Positions 1-10,822 are shown, counted from the first letter of the stretch. The stretch is 64,000 bases of DNA from Posidonia oceanica (GCA_037176725.1 JAZBRS010000050.1:12170001-12234000), one strand, 5' to 3'. The notes: generated from the letters alone by a model not told the origin. Numbers and translations are program-made.

Positions 1-1431
1 GAAAAATTCAAGAGCATCCGCTTCACGTATCTGAACAGAGCAAAGAACGCGTATGCAGACGCACTAGCAACTCTGGCATCCTGGCTCACCATTTCAGAAG
101 ATAGAACTGTGGATGTATCAGTCACTCGCATTGAACAGCCTGCATACTGCATGAGCATAGAAGAAGCGGATCCCGCAGAGGGGCAGCCCTGGTATCAGGA
201 CATAAAATCTTTTCTGGAATCTGGTAGCTTTCCTCCTGATACCACAGCAACAGACAAGAGGACTTTGGCGCGTCTAGCGTCAAAATATGTGTTGGGGGTC
301 GGACAGCTGTACAGAAGGTCATACAATCAGATGCTATTGCGCTGTCTAAACAAATCGGAGGCTGACACGCTAATGCTGCAAGTGCATGCGGGGACCTGTG
401 GCCCGCATATGAACGGCGTCCTCCTGGCCAAGAAGATCATGCTGCAAGGTTATTTCTGGCAGACCATGGAAGCCGACTGCTGCCGGTTCGTGCGTAGATG
501 CCACAACTGTCAAATCCATGGAAACTTCATCAAGGCCCCTCCACATCAGCTGCACAACATGTCTTCGCCATGGCCTTTCTCCACCTGGGGGATCGATGTC
601 ATCGGCGCCATCCACCCTACTGCTTCAAATGGTCATCGTTACATTCTAGTAGCGATCGATTACTTTACCAAGTGGGTGGAAGCAGCCTCTTACAGGACGG
701 TCACCGCTGCGGCAATAGAAAAATTCATCAGAAACAATATTGTTGCCCGATATGGGGTCCCGCACTCTGTCATCTCTGATAACGGCTCAAACTTTATTGC
801 CAAAAGGATCGAAGAATACCTGCAAAGTCTCAAGATCAAGCACCATCGATCCTCGCCTTATCGGCCTCAGATGAACGGAGCAGTGGAGTCTGCAAACAAG
901 AACATTGTCAAGATTCTGAAGAAAATGGCAGAAATCCATAAGGATTGGCACGACAAGCTCCCGTACGCGCTCTGGGCGTACAGGACATCAATCCGGACCT
1001 CTACAGGAGCCACCCCGTACTCTCTGGTGTACGGCATGGAAGCAGTGTTACCTGTCGAAGTGGAGATCCCCTCTCTGCGGATCCTGCGGGAAGCTAAGTT
1101 GGAAGAAGCAGAATGGGTCGAAGACCGCTGCGTCCAACTGAACTTGATTGATGAGCGCAGATTGCAAGCCATGCACAACGCTCACTGCTATCAGAAGCGG
1201 ATGGCCAGAGCATTCTTGAAGAAGGTCCAGCCCAGAAGCTTCCAGCCAGGGGACCTTGTCTTGCGCGCCATTCATTTGCCTGACGGTCGAGGGAAATTCC
1301 GACCCAATTGGCGTGGCCCCTTTGTGGTCAAGCAGATCTTTTCGGGAGGCGCTGTAACTCTTGAGGATATGGACCGGGTCGAGCAGTCTGAGCCCGTCAA
1401 CCTCTGCTATCTGAAGAAGTACTATCAGTAG
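1..1431 (+). CDS. Pol C-terminus of element A (end of archaeal-type RNase H, integrase)
   Basis: The frame is open from the first base to TAG at 1429-1431. The first ~35 residues are the end of the second RNase H, including the last catalytic Asp in NAYADALA. Integrase follows: an HHCC zinc-binding region (QVHAGTCGPH, then CHNCQIHG), the DDE core (GIDVIGA, SDNGSNF, GAVESANK; 35 residues between the second Asp and the Glu, as in D,D35E integrases) and a C-terminal GPF module (NWRGPFVV). Integrase inserts the cDNA into host chromatin in the nucleus. No break is seen in the visible part, which closely matches element C (35877-37305). It is partial only because the window starts here. Confidence 0.92.
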   Translation, partial: EKFKSIRFTYLNRAKNAYADALATLASWLTISEDRTVDVSVTRIEQPAYCMSIEEADPAEGQPWYQDIKSFLESGSFPPDTTATDKRTLARLASKYVLGVGQLYRRSYNQMLLRCLNKSEADTLMLQVHAGTCGPHMNGVLLAKKIMLQGYFWQTMEADCCRFVRRCHNCQIHGNFIKAPPHQLHNMSSPWPFSTWGIDVIGAIHPTASNGHRYILVAIDYFTKWVEAASYRTVTAAAIEKFIRNNIVARYGVPHSVISDNGSNFIAKRIEEYLQSLKIKHHRSSPYRPQMNGAVESANKNIVKILKKMAEIHKDWHDKLPYALWAYRTSIRTSTGATPYSLVYGMEAVLPVEVEIPSLRILREAKLEEAEWVEDRCVQLNLIDERRLQAMHNAHCYQKRMARAFLKKVQPRSFQPGDLVLRAIHLPDGRGKFRPNWRGPFVVKQIFSGGAVTLEDMDRVEQSEPVNLCYLKKYYQ

Positions 1432-2915
1432 CCGAAAGCGGCCTTGTTGCAGTTGCCCTTCTCCCGCTTGCATTTACATTCTCGCCTTCTTACTTCATCT
1501 CCTTTCAAATCATCATCATCATCCTCTCAGCTCTTGCCCCCTTTCTTTTCAAATCATCATCGTCAACTCAAACACCACATCTTTTGCCCGGTGATGACAA
1601 CCGGAAGTGCTTGCCTGCTCTGGAAAGAGTCACCCTGCCTCACCTGGCACTACTTAGATGTCTTAGCAAGTGAGGGAGCCACCACCAATAAGGACAGGCG
1701 AACTGCCCAATCTCACAAGGACATACACCTCTGAGGGAGAAAAAATGTTAGGATGTGAGCTTGAAAAAAGTGAGAATAGACATCTAGGTTTGGGCACCTC
1801 CAAGGAACAGAAGACGAAGACAGAAGCCGGCCCTAGAGATAGGGGTGTGCAGTCTAACCCTGCTCCTTCTACCCATCACACAGCAGACCCAAAATCTGAA
1901 TCCATTACATTTCAAGTACCCTTCTTTTGCCACCAGAATGGGGATAGCAAAAGCCTGAAAAAAAAAAAGAGGAAAAAGATCAAGCAAAAAAAGAAGAGAA
2001 AAAAAAAGAGATACAACAAAAACAAAGACAAAAAAAAGGGAGAAAAGCAAGCAAAACAAAAAAAAAGAAAGAAGAAAAAGGCAAAGCTAGCCCGAAAAAC
2101 ACAGGCGCCACTATCCCCCATGCTTTACTAGAGATCCCCAGCATGTCAAGCCGGGAAAAGGGGTCTACCACATCCTCCCAAGAGCAAACACATACCTTCT
2201 CCTAGCTAGGGGCAGAGAAAGACTGCATACCTATGAGGGAGAAACCTTTCAAAAAAAAAGAGAGAGCTGAAAGGATAGGTATAGGTCCTGAGAGTGCAGC
2301 CAGTAGCCTGTCCTCACCACATCACCACCTGTATAATGCCAACAACCTGTTCCGGAGCGCCACCAATAAGCCGAGAGTCTGAGTAGGGCCCAGTGAGTCA
2401 AGGACCACTCCCTTCCTCTACAGCAGGCACCAAAGCACTCCGTATGCTGAGGGCACCCTAACACACCCATCCATCCAAGCATACCCATCCATTCAAGCAT
2501 ACTTATTCATCTAATAATATTCTTGTCATCATAAGCATATCACTAGCATCTTGCATTCATGCATCTTTCTTCTTTCCTTTCCTATTCCATCAATATCCCC
2601 GCTCTGCAACGCGGTTTGGCCCTGAGACAGTACTCCTCCCCAGTAGAGCGCATCGACGACACTTAAGCTGCGCCGATCCAGATCACCTGCCGGCCCTCGC
2701 CCTCGCATTCGCCGGACTGCTGCCAATTCTCTTTGTTTATTTGTGCTTAATTGCTATGTTCAGTTATCACTTTGCCTAGATGCATATTGGAACTACATTT
2801 TCAGTCTCAGTTTCTGCCTGTTGTCAGTGATTACATACCTACGAGATTTGACCGTTTATTGATAGCAGGTACCTCAAGCCTTGCAGTAATCAGCCTGTCT
2901 TCTGCAACCAGTATA
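1432..2915 (+). other. Spacer between pol and the downstream ORF of element A, with an A-rich tract
   Basis: No credible coding frame covers this stretch. It holds CT-rich sequence (1450-1570), then a run made almost wholly of A with some G at about 1936-2095, then mixed sequence up to the start of the DUF7745-like frame. The same tract, differing in length, sits at 37878-38020 in element C. A possible 3' splice site (TGATAGCAG ending at 2868, after a T-rich run) lies shortly before the conserved ATG at 2916. It could be an untranslated leader for the downstream ORF; this is inference. Confidence 0.6.
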
Positions 2916-4117
2916 ATGGGTTTTCCTACTCTACTGACTCCCGCACATTGCTCGGAAACCCTGCGAGAATGGATCAGCAGGCTCACTCTACAAGACTGTG
3001 AAAGTTGCGCCTATGGGGCATACCAACTAAGCTGCTAAAGGCCGCTGATGTGGAGGTCAGCCGCCACCTTCTGTGTGCCGCCGCGAGATTCTGGAAGCCG
3101 GCGCATCATGTCTTCCGCTTCAACAAGACTGAGCTGACGCCTACGCTGGAAGAGGTGCGTCGGATCTGCGGCTTTTCAAAGATATTGGGGCCGCCTGTTT
3201 TCATGAGGCGCGATGGATATCTCCGGGTCCTGAGCCAACTGACTGGACTCTCCACTCAAGACTGCCAACAGAAGCTAATCTGCACCAGTGGACCAGAGCC
3301 TATGCTTCGCCTTGTACACTTTGATGATATCCTGAACAAGCGTGCTGACCTCGGAGATGAGCTGTGGCACCGGGGATTCGTCATCCGCTTTCTGGGCGAA
3401 CTAATCTTTACTCATGGCCGACTGACAGTGGCCATCGAGGTCGCAGAGATTGCACTAGCTGTGGTGACCCAGCACATAGATCTGGCACCAGTTGTCTTGG
3501 CAGAGACTTATCGCGGGCTGGACCGTATTTCTCATCACTGCCGCCACTTCCACGGTTGCGGAGCACTCATACAAGTCTGGCTGGCCGCGCACTTAGAGAT
3601 GGACCTCCTGCGCCCTCAAGTGCATGCTTTCGAAGCCTACTGCAGCAGCGCCCGTACCAGAGCAGACAAGAGCGTCAAAGAAGAGTACGAGAGGCTGTCA
3701 GCACTGACTGACGACGCTGTGATCTGGCGCATCGTTCCCTCTGCAGCAGAGCCATTCGCAATCTTCTTCAGCGCGCGTGACACGCGGCTGATCATTCTTC
3801 CAGGCTTCACAGTAGGCGTAGAGTACCACCCAATCAGGGTCATGCGCCAGTTCGGCTTCCAGCAGGGCGCCTTCATTGACAGTACAGTGCCTGGGCTTTT
3901 ACAGACTTACCCTCTCAGCACCACTGCCCCAACCAAGAAGCTTGCTAGTCTGATGCAGCATGGGGTCCGATCTACAGACGTTGCAGCTGTGAGAGGTACT
4001 GGATGTACTCCTGAATATGAAGCTGAAGTCCGACAGCTCTGGCCAATCACTGAAGTTCCGCCAGGCGGCCCCTTATTCCCCGACTCCAGGCAGCCAAAGA
4101 AGGCCCGGGTTGACTAG
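2916..4117 (+). pseudogene. DUF7745-like ORF of element A, broken by a 1-nt deletion
   Basis: Same protein as the intact copy in element C (38851-40053). From ATG 2916 it reads MGFPTLLTPAHC and continues to about codon 30, where one C is missing near 3003 relative to C; the frame then resumes and runs open to TAG at 4115-4117. The body keeps the features I associate with the plant domain DUF7745: ARFWKPAHHVFRF, TLEEVRRICGF, VLAETYRGLD, HFHGCGALIQVW, DDAVIWRI and YHPIRVMRQFG. Apart from the indel the copy looks well kept, so it was probably intact until recently. The molecular role of the domain is not known to me. Confidence 0.8.
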
Positions 4118-4430
4118 GCCCTTGTGCGACCACCATATGGACTTCTTTCAAATTGTGCTGTACATTTTGGCCTGCCTCAGGCATTGTACTTATCAAGATC
4201 ATATCAATGAAAACTGTTTCAGCTTTCTGCTTGCACATCAAGACTCTTTGCTGCATTGCATATCATCATCATCATTATCTTGGGCCCTCTAATCAGACTT
4301 GCAGACATCCCCAGCGCGGCCAAGTCCTCAGCACCCAATCCGGAGCCTAGAGCATCTACAGGCCCGCGACACTCAGCTCCGCTGTCCGGCGTTCCCAGCT
4401 GGTCATCCCCGGCTGACCACTGTCCAGTTT

Positions 4431-5000
4431 GGGCTGGCACCCCAAACTGCCCGGCGAAAGGTCCATCAACCTGTTATCCTCCTCAGCTGTTCATCCTCAG
4501 CTGAGTCCCTTATGGGCTGGCACCCCAAACTGCCCGGCGAAAGGTCCGTCAACCTGTTATCCTCCTCAGCTGTTCATCCTCAGCTGAGTCCCTTGTGGGC
4601 TGGCACCCCAAACTGCCCGGCGAAAGGTCCGTCAACCTGTTATCCTCCTCAGCTGTTCATCCTCAGCTGAGTCCCTTGCGGGCTGGCACCCCAAACTGCC
4701 CGGCGAAAGGTCCGTCAACCTGTTATCCTCCTCAGCCGTTCATCCTCAGCTGAGTCCCTTGCGGGCTGGCACCCCAAACTGCCCGGCGAAAGGCCCGTCA
4801 ACCTGTTATCCTCCTCAGCTGTTCATCCTCAGCTGAGTCCCTTGCGGGCTGGCACCCCAAACTGCCCGGCGAAAGGTCCGTCAACCTGTTATCCTCCTCA
4901 GCTGTTCATCCTCAGCTGAGTCCCTTGCGGGCTGGCACCCCAAACTGCTCGGCGATGGATTCGTCAACCTATCATCCATCCACTCGCCTATCTGTCCTTG
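4431..5000 (+). repeat. 83-bp tandem repeat, about 7 copies
   Basis: Each unit begins GGGCTGGCACCCCAAACTG and recurs at 4431, 4514, 4597, 4680, 4763, 4846 and 4929, an exact 83-bp spacing. Units are nearly identical except the last, which diverges after the first half. Each unit can form a GGCA/TGCC stem over the loop CCCCAAAC (4436-4451 in the first unit) and also carries AGGT...ACCT. Element C has only two to three related units at the same place, so the array expanded in A or shrank in C. Confidence 0.92.
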
Positions 5001-5029
5001 CATCCTGATGCCAGGGGCGCACCGACCAT

Positions 5030-5056
5030 CCCCTGGTATCATCCTGATACCAGGGG
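5030..5056 (+). repeat. 12-bp perfect inverted repeat, 3-nt loop
   Basis: CCCCTGGTATCA (5030-5041), loop TCC, then TGATACCAGGGG (5045-5056): a perfect 12-bp hairpin. A related hairpin with changed stem bases lies at 5754-5780, and further copies are at about 40545-40570 and 40800-40830 in element C. Confidence 0.9.
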
Positions 5057-5219
5057 CATCTTTTGGTCGCCCGATGGCATCATCCCCAGCTGAGTCCTCT
5101 TCTCGGCTGGTCACCCCAGTCGAGTCTCCAGCTGTTCATCCTCAGCTGAGTCCTCTTCTCGGCTGGTCATCCCCAGCTGAGTCCCCAGTTGGTCGCCCCG
5201 GCTGGATCCTTATCTCTGC

Positions 5220-5672
5220 GGGCTGGCACCCCAAACTGCTCGGCGAAAGGTCCGTCAACCTGACACTCTTCTCGGCTGGTCACCCCAGTCGAGTCCCCAG
5301 CTGGTCGCCCCCAGCTGGATCATTATCTCTGCGGGCTGGCACCCCAAACTGCTCGGTGAAAGGTCCGTCAACCTGACACTCTTCTCGGCTGGTCACCCCA
5401 GTCGAGTCCCCAGCTGGTCGCCCCCAGCTGGATCATTATCTCTGCGGGCTGGCACCCCAAACTGCTCGGCGAAAGGTCTGTCAACCTGACACTCTTCTCG
5501 ACTGGTCACCCCAGTCGAGTCCCCAGCTGGTCGCCCCCAGCTGGATCATTATCTCTGCGGGCTGGCACCCCAAACTGCAAAGCAAAAGGTCCGTCAACCT
5601 GACACTCCTCTCGGCTGGTCATCCCCAGCTGAGTCCCCAGCTGATCGCCCTCAGCTGAGTCCTTTGCGGGCT
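5220..5672 (+). repeat. 113-bp tandem repeat, about 4 copies
   Basis: Units begin GGGCTGGCACCCCAAACTG at 5220, 5333, 5446 and 5559, exactly 113 bp apart. They share their first ~45 bp with the 83-bp units and then carry GGCTGGTCACCCCAGTC-type inverted repeats and CAGCTG palindromes. Element C holds a matching 112-bp array at 40890-41222. Confidence 0.9.
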
Positions 5673-5753
5673 GGTATCCCAAACTACTCGTCTGACAAGC
5701 ACGACACTCTTGTCATCACTCTCTGCTTTCGATGCCATGGACGCGCTGGCCAA

Positions 5754-5849
5754 CCCCTGGTGTCATCCCGACACCAGGGGCATCTTTTAGATCGCCCCAT
5801 GGTATCATTCACTCCCCCTTTCCCCTATGACGTTCCTGGCGTCATAGGG
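5754..5849 (+). repeat. Two strong hairpins in the 3' UTR of element A
   Basis: First: CCCCTGGTGTC (5754-5764), loop ATCCC, GACACCAGGGG (5770-5780). Second: CCCTATGACG (5823-5832), loop TTCCTGG, CGTCATAGGG (5840-5849). Both are perfect in A. In C they are at 41308-41334 (12-bp stem) and 41376-41402 (identical 10-bp stem and loop). Confidence 0.88.
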
Positions 5850-5970
5850 ATGGTTTCTTCTCATCATTCCCTTACCCCTTCTTTGCCGGTCGATAAGTCC
5901 GATATCTTATCATTCTCATCATTCCCTTACCCCTTCTTTGCCGGCCGATAAGTCCGATATCTTATCATTC

Positions 5971-6345
5971 TCATCATGATCTCATCTCCCTCTTTAGCTT
6001 AGCTTCTCATCATGATCTCATCTCCCTCTTTAGCTTAGCTTCTCATCATGATCTCATCTCCCTCTTTAGCTTAGCTTCTCATCATGATCTCATCCCCCTC
6101 TTTAGATTAATTTCTCATCATGATCTCATCCCCCCCCTTTAGTTTAATTTCTCATCATGATCTCATCCCCCTCTTTAGATTAATTTCTCATCATGATCTC
6201 ATCCCCCTCTTTAGGCTAATCTCTCATCATGATCTCATCCCCCTCTTTAGGCTAATTTCTCATCATGATCTCATCCCCCTCTTTACATCAACTTCTCATC
6301 ATTATCTCATCCCCTCTTTGCCGGCCGATAAGTTCGATATCTTAT
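5971..6345 (+). repeat. 36-bp tandem repeat, about 10 copies
   Basis: The unit is TCATCATGATCTCATC followed by CCCCTCTTTAG and a variable TTAGCT-like tail, with a 36-bp step (5971, 6007 and on to about 6296). It is flanked by GATAAG...CTTATC inverted repeats. The same array has about 13 copies in element C (41506-41970). Confidence 0.9.
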
Positions 6346-6402
6346 CATTCTCATCATGATCCTGCCCCCTCTTATCAATCAATCAATCACTCGTGCTAGG
6401 CT

Positions 6403-7405
6403 GATATCCGAAACTATCATCTATCAATCACTCGTGCTAGGCTGATATCCGAAACTATCTCAGGCTGATAATCCTAAACTATCTTCTGGTCGATCCATGG
6501 TCGGCCCGCAGTTGTGTTATACGGCTGACATCCAGTAACTGTCCCTCGTAATTGCACTTTTCCAGTTGATAAGTCTGTAAACTATCCACCGGTTGACAGG
6601 ACCATAAACTGTCGCTCCAGTTGGTAGGACTGTAAACTACCGCGTGCAATTACGTTATACGGCTGACATCCAGTAACTGTCCCTTGCAATTGCGGTTTCC
6701 AGTTGATAGGACTGTAAACTATCCTCCAGTTGATAGGTCTGTAAACTATCCACCGGTTGACAGGACCGTAAACTGTCGTTAGGCTGATACTCCTAAACTA
6801 TCATCCGCAATTGCATTATACGGCTGATATCCAGTAACTATCCCTCATCATTGCGCGTTTCCAGTTGATAGGTCTGTAAACTATCCGCCGGTTGACAGGA
6901 CCGTAAACTGTCGCTCTAGTTGATAGGTCTGTAAACTATCCACCAGTTGGTAGGACTGTAAACTACCACGCGCAATCATGTTATACGGCTGACATCCAGT
7001 AACTGTCCCTCGCAATGCTGTTTCCAGTTGATAGGACTGTAAACTATCCTCCAGTTGATAGGTCTGTAAACTATCCGCCGGTTGACAGGACCATAAACTG
7101 TCGTTCCAGATGATAGACTGTAAACTATCCGGCATTGCGTTATACGGCTGATATCCAGTAACTATCCCTCATGGTTTGTGGGTTTCCAGTTGATAGGACT
7201 GTAAACTATCCTCCAGTTGATAGGTCTGTAAACTATCCACCGGTTGACAGGTCCGTAAACTGTCGTTAGGCTGATACTCCTAAACTATCACCCACAACCA
7301 TGTTATACGGCTGATATCCAGTAACTATCACTCACAACTGCTCCAGTTGACAGGACCGTAAACTGTCACTCCCGGTTGATAGGACCGTAAACTATCCGGA
7401 CGATA
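6403..7405 (+). repeat. Short-hairpin array arranged in five cloverleaf-like modules (element A)
   Basis: About 28 short inverted repeats of the form stem-loop ending in AAAC-stem follow one another. Stem types are GATAG/CTATC, GACAG/CTGTC and GGTAG/CTACC, with shorter GATA/TATC and GACA/TGTC forms in connector hairpins. Five groups are closed by a longer outer stem: 6547-6557 with 6644-6654 (11 bp, perfect), 6685-6695 with 6805-6815 (11 bp, perfect), 6846-6857 with 6969-6980 (11 of 12), 7011-7018 with 7132-7139 (8 bp, perfect), and 7170-7183 with 7290-7302 (13 bp plus a bulge). Each encloses three or four small hairpins. Connectors read TTATACGGCTGAYATCC between modules. Confidence 0.88.
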
Positions 7406-7442
7406 AGCCCGTCACCTTATCATTTTTTTTTTTTCCTTTTCG

Positions 7443-7475
7443 GCGTGACCTTGTCCCAGGAAGACAAAGTCACGC
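7443..7475 (+). repeat. 13-bp hairpin (one mismatch) near the end of the 3' UTR
   Basis: GCGTGACCTTGTC (7443-7455), loop CCAGGAA, GACAAAGTCACGC (7463-7475). In element C the arms are at 43096-43108 and 43116-43128, with the loop unchanged, one G-T wobble and the mismatch moved by one position. Confidence 0.8.
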
Positions 7476-7903
7476 ACCCCCTTTCTGCGATAGGAGAGTT
7501 GGCCTCTCTCCCCTCGCGCCCTTTTCTTTTCTCTCTGCTAGCTTGCTCCCCGGGCGGGGACCAGCTGCACCCTGTTTTCCTTCGCTTTGTCGTGCAAGTC
7601 TGGCCTCCCTGCCAGACATTCGCACCACATCGCGCCTTTTTACCATTTTCCTGCATCATCTCAGCACTTTCTTAGCTAGCACTGCATATCACTTTAGCAT
7701 CATCAGCATTACTTGCACAGCATCAGCATTTTCTTATTGCTGCACTAACTTTTATACTAACTCTTGCATTGCATCTAGCATATCACACACAGCACAGCAT
7801 CCATCTGCACTGGCATCTTGCATTGCGGCAACGGGCTACGATCTTCGGTGCATCCGCCGAATAAGTAGCTCACGCCCATAGCAACCTGCTGCTCCCGCCG
7901 GTC

Positions 7904-7987
7904 AGATGGGGTGTCTTGTCAACCCTGAGCAGCGGCCGCGCTCCGCTTGCCCTCGCTCAGGGAGGGGCAACTGTTGACACCCCATCT
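7904..7987 (+). repeat. Inverted repeat spanning the polypurine tract and the 3' LTR boundary (element A)
   Basis: AGATGGGGTGTC (7904-7915) is the exact reverse complement of GACACCCCATCT (7976-7987), which is part of the first bases of the LTR. Nested inside, CCCTGAGC (7923-7930) pairs with GCTCAGGG (7955-7962), whose last bases begin the purine tract. The arrangement is identical in element C (43557-43640). Confidence 0.9.
7960..7971 (+). other. Polypurine tract of element A
   Basis: GGGAGGGG lies immediately before the 3' LTR, separated from TGTTGAC by CAAC. In LTR retrotransposons this RNase-H-resistant purine run primes plus-strand DNA. The same tract is at 43613-43620 in element C. Confidence 0.75.
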
Positions 7988-9850
7988 TGGCAGGCTTGGA
8001 CCCTTGGAGCCCTCTTGGTGATTGCTGGATCAAACCCCAACCAAACCCTAACCCTAATCCTCCTCTCTACCCCCCAAAAACAGCTTGTTTTGACCTAAAC
8101 CTTTACTCCCCTTCCCAACCTCAAAACCTAACCAAAATCCATAGGAAAACCCACCACTATCCACTCAACAAACCTACCCAAAGACCTAGAATTTTCCAGG
8201 CCTAACCCATCCTTGAAAACCCTAGAAAACTTAGGAGAAACTATCCTTTTTCTACACCTTCAAACCCCTCCAAAACCTCCTTAGAATCAAACCAAAACTT
8301 CAGAACCAAGACTTCAAACCCTAGACTACCCACTCACCAATTTTCACCCCATTCCAAGACCATTGAGACCCTCTTTCACCCAAATTATCCTTTTCTCTCT
8401 CTGGGATTATCATTTTCTCTCTCCTCTCTCTCTCCTGATTATCATCTCTCTTTTCATCCCTTTCTTATCCTTTTTCTGGTCTGGCTGTGGGCCCCCTCTG
8501 TGCTTCTATCCTTCCTCTATCTTATCCCTATTTTTACTTTATTTTTAACCCTTTTTCTGAATTTTAAAAAATCGTTTTCCTCCAACCTATCTCTTTTCCT
8601 CTTATTTCCCTCTTTTCCCCTTTTCCTTCCTCCTTCTCTTTTGCTTTTCCCTCTCTTGTAAAAATCCACAAAAACCCATAAAAATCTGTAAAATCTCAAA
8701 ACATAAAAGGTACAAGTCAGAACTCTAAGAAAAACAATTAAAAAATGTTAAACAAGCAATTAAGAACTTAAACCTAACTTAAGCAAGCTAAAAAGAAAAC
8801 CAAACATGCAAACTAAAAAATGCAAAACAAATCAAAAGAAAACACTGAAAAATCTGGAAAAAAGCTAAAATAAAATCAAAACCCACCAAAGGTAAAAACC
8901 CCACTAAAGGAATTAAAAAACAAACCCAAAAAGGAGAATTAAATAAAATCAAACACTAAAACAAGTGATTAAAGAAGGCAAAAGACCAAACCTAATAAAC
9001 ATAAGAAAAACAAGTTAAGAACTTAATTAAAAAGAAAAGAAAAACACATCTGAAAAGACTTGAAGACACTCTATCAAACCAGAAAAACCCAACTAAAAAC
9101 TTCAAGAAAAATCAGCAAATAAAAATTAAAACACAACTTAAAAGATTTAAGAAAGAAAAAACCTAAGGAGACTACAACTTAAAATCTAAAACCAACCCTA
9201 AATTAATACGAAATAAATCCTAAAAAACCCTAATCAATATTTTAAATGTCCAACAAGGGAAACACAATTTTCAAAATAATTTAAAAGAGGTTTAACAAAC
9301 ATTTAATCAAGAGAAAGCTAATTAAAAGCAAGAACCAAAACCCTAAAACCCTAATCAAGCCCGAAACACATTAATCAACTCAAAATAACCATTAAAAATC
9401 TTAATTAAAATCCTAATCTACAGCACAACTCTTCTAATATTTTTACTTATTTTTAGTTTATTTTTACCTATTTTATTTCCCCACTCTACCCTCTCTTTCT
9501 TCCTTCCTTCTTTCTTGCTTTCTTTCTTTCTTTCTTTATTGGGCTCAATCCAGCCTGTTTCTTCTTTTTTTCCTTTTTTTCTTTTTTTCTCGGCCCGCAG
9601 CAGTCCGGCCCGCCTTCCTCTCCTCCTCCTCCTTCTCCTTCTGCAAACTTCTTCTGCATCTCTTCCCGCGAGCGGTCGGCTACAGAATTCCCTCCTCCAT
9701 TCGAAATTCAACCTTCCATCAGATCGTCTACAGCAGCCCGCCGTCTCCTCATCTCAGCACCGAATCCGGAGCCGGTCGCCCCGTCCCCTCCGCTGCAGTA
9801 ATCGCCGGCCGAGTTTGAATCCCCAACTCGCGCCCAGCAGCAGCAGCTCC

Positions 9851-9890
9851 GGATAAAAAGCCTCCCGATCATTCCTTCAACTCGATCAGC
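9851..9890 (+). promoter_or_regulatory. Putative LTR promoter of element A
   Basis: GGATAAAAAGCCTCC looks like a plant TATA box, and transcription would start about 30 bp downstream. The box is conserved in C (23121-23130, 45557-45565). At the comparable position the divergent LTR of B has TGTATAAAACC (minus strand, 50465-50477). Confidence 0.6.
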
Positions 9891-10822
9891 AACCATCAGT
9901 GAGCAAGCAAGCAACGAGAGACCCAGCAAACCAGAGAGTGGAGAGAAAAACCAGAGAGCAATTCCAGCACATTCCCTCCACCTGAAACGACCCTCCTCCT
10001 TCCCTTCTTCACCCTTCCAATTCCAGAGAGAAAAAAGGGCAGAAGAGAGTGCCTGAGGGATTCCTTGACATCCCGGAGAGAAGCCTCCATTTCAGACCGA
10101 TCCCCACACCCAATTCTTCTCTTTTCTTCTCTGAAATCTTCAGCAAAACTTTCTCTTTCTTTCCCAGCAGACCAAGCCCACTTCAAGCCCCCATCCTTCT
10201 CCCAGTTGTCCCCCCAATCTCACCCAACAACCGGCCATCTTCCTTCACCTTTCTACAGCCATTCCACCACACAGAACACCCTCAGACCACCTGCAATCCC
10301 AACTGAAACCCAAAACTAACTCCATTCACAATTCCCTCCACCACAACTCACTGCTTCCTTTCAAACTCCACCCAGAGATTCACCTGCATCCCACCTTTCC
10401 AGAGCACCAGGCCTCAAGCCCAGCCATCCCCCACCGACTGCAAACAACACTACAAACACCTATCCCAGCTCCGGACCTAAAATCGACCCAGCTCTCAAAC
10501 TCCCTCCGTACTCTCCAGAAGACCAAGCTAGCCATCCAGCTTCGCTCCTCAGACCTCCAGCTTCCTCCCGGAGGGCTCCACTCCACCGGACGAGCAGCAA
10601 CACTCTCCCCCCGCCGCCGGCGGCAATCTGACAACCCAAAAAAGCCAACTCTTCACCCGAGCTCCGAAGCTCGCGTCCGATCGTTCAGAAAGCACCAGAA
10701 GCACCTTCTGAGGACGTCCGGACCACCGCGAGCCACCAGCATCCTCTACAGCAACCGGACGACGAGCTCCGACCACCTCCGACACTGCCGAGGTCGGGAG
10801 CGCCTTCCGGACACGATCACAG

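Larger units (their letters stand above)
4118..7971 (+). other. 3' UTR of element A: consecutive tandem repeats and hairpins
   Basis: No coding frame is credible. In order: unique sequence (4118-4430), an 83-bp array, hairpin 5030-5056, a 113-bp array, two strong hairpins (5754-5849), a 36-bp array, a short-hairpin array (6403-7405), a T-run and hairpin 7443-7475, GCA-rich sequence (7500-7900), and an inverted repeat that crosses into the 3' LTR. Tandem repeats in the 3' UTR are a published trait of Tat-lineage elements; the dense base-pairing pattern is what stands out here. The homologous region of C is 40054-43624. Confidence 0.85.

Noticed and set aside
1670..2131. Lys-rich 153-residue frame after pol of element A
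   Set aside because: It is a translation of the A-rich tract; length and frame differ in element C.
4431..7405. CRISPR-like look of repeated units
   Set aside because: Units are contiguous tandem repeats without unique spacers, in plant retrotransposon DNA.
9500..9545. CTTT microsatellite as a functional site (also 22735-22775 and 45165-45200)
   Set aside because: A simple-sequence repeat; only useful as a length marker.
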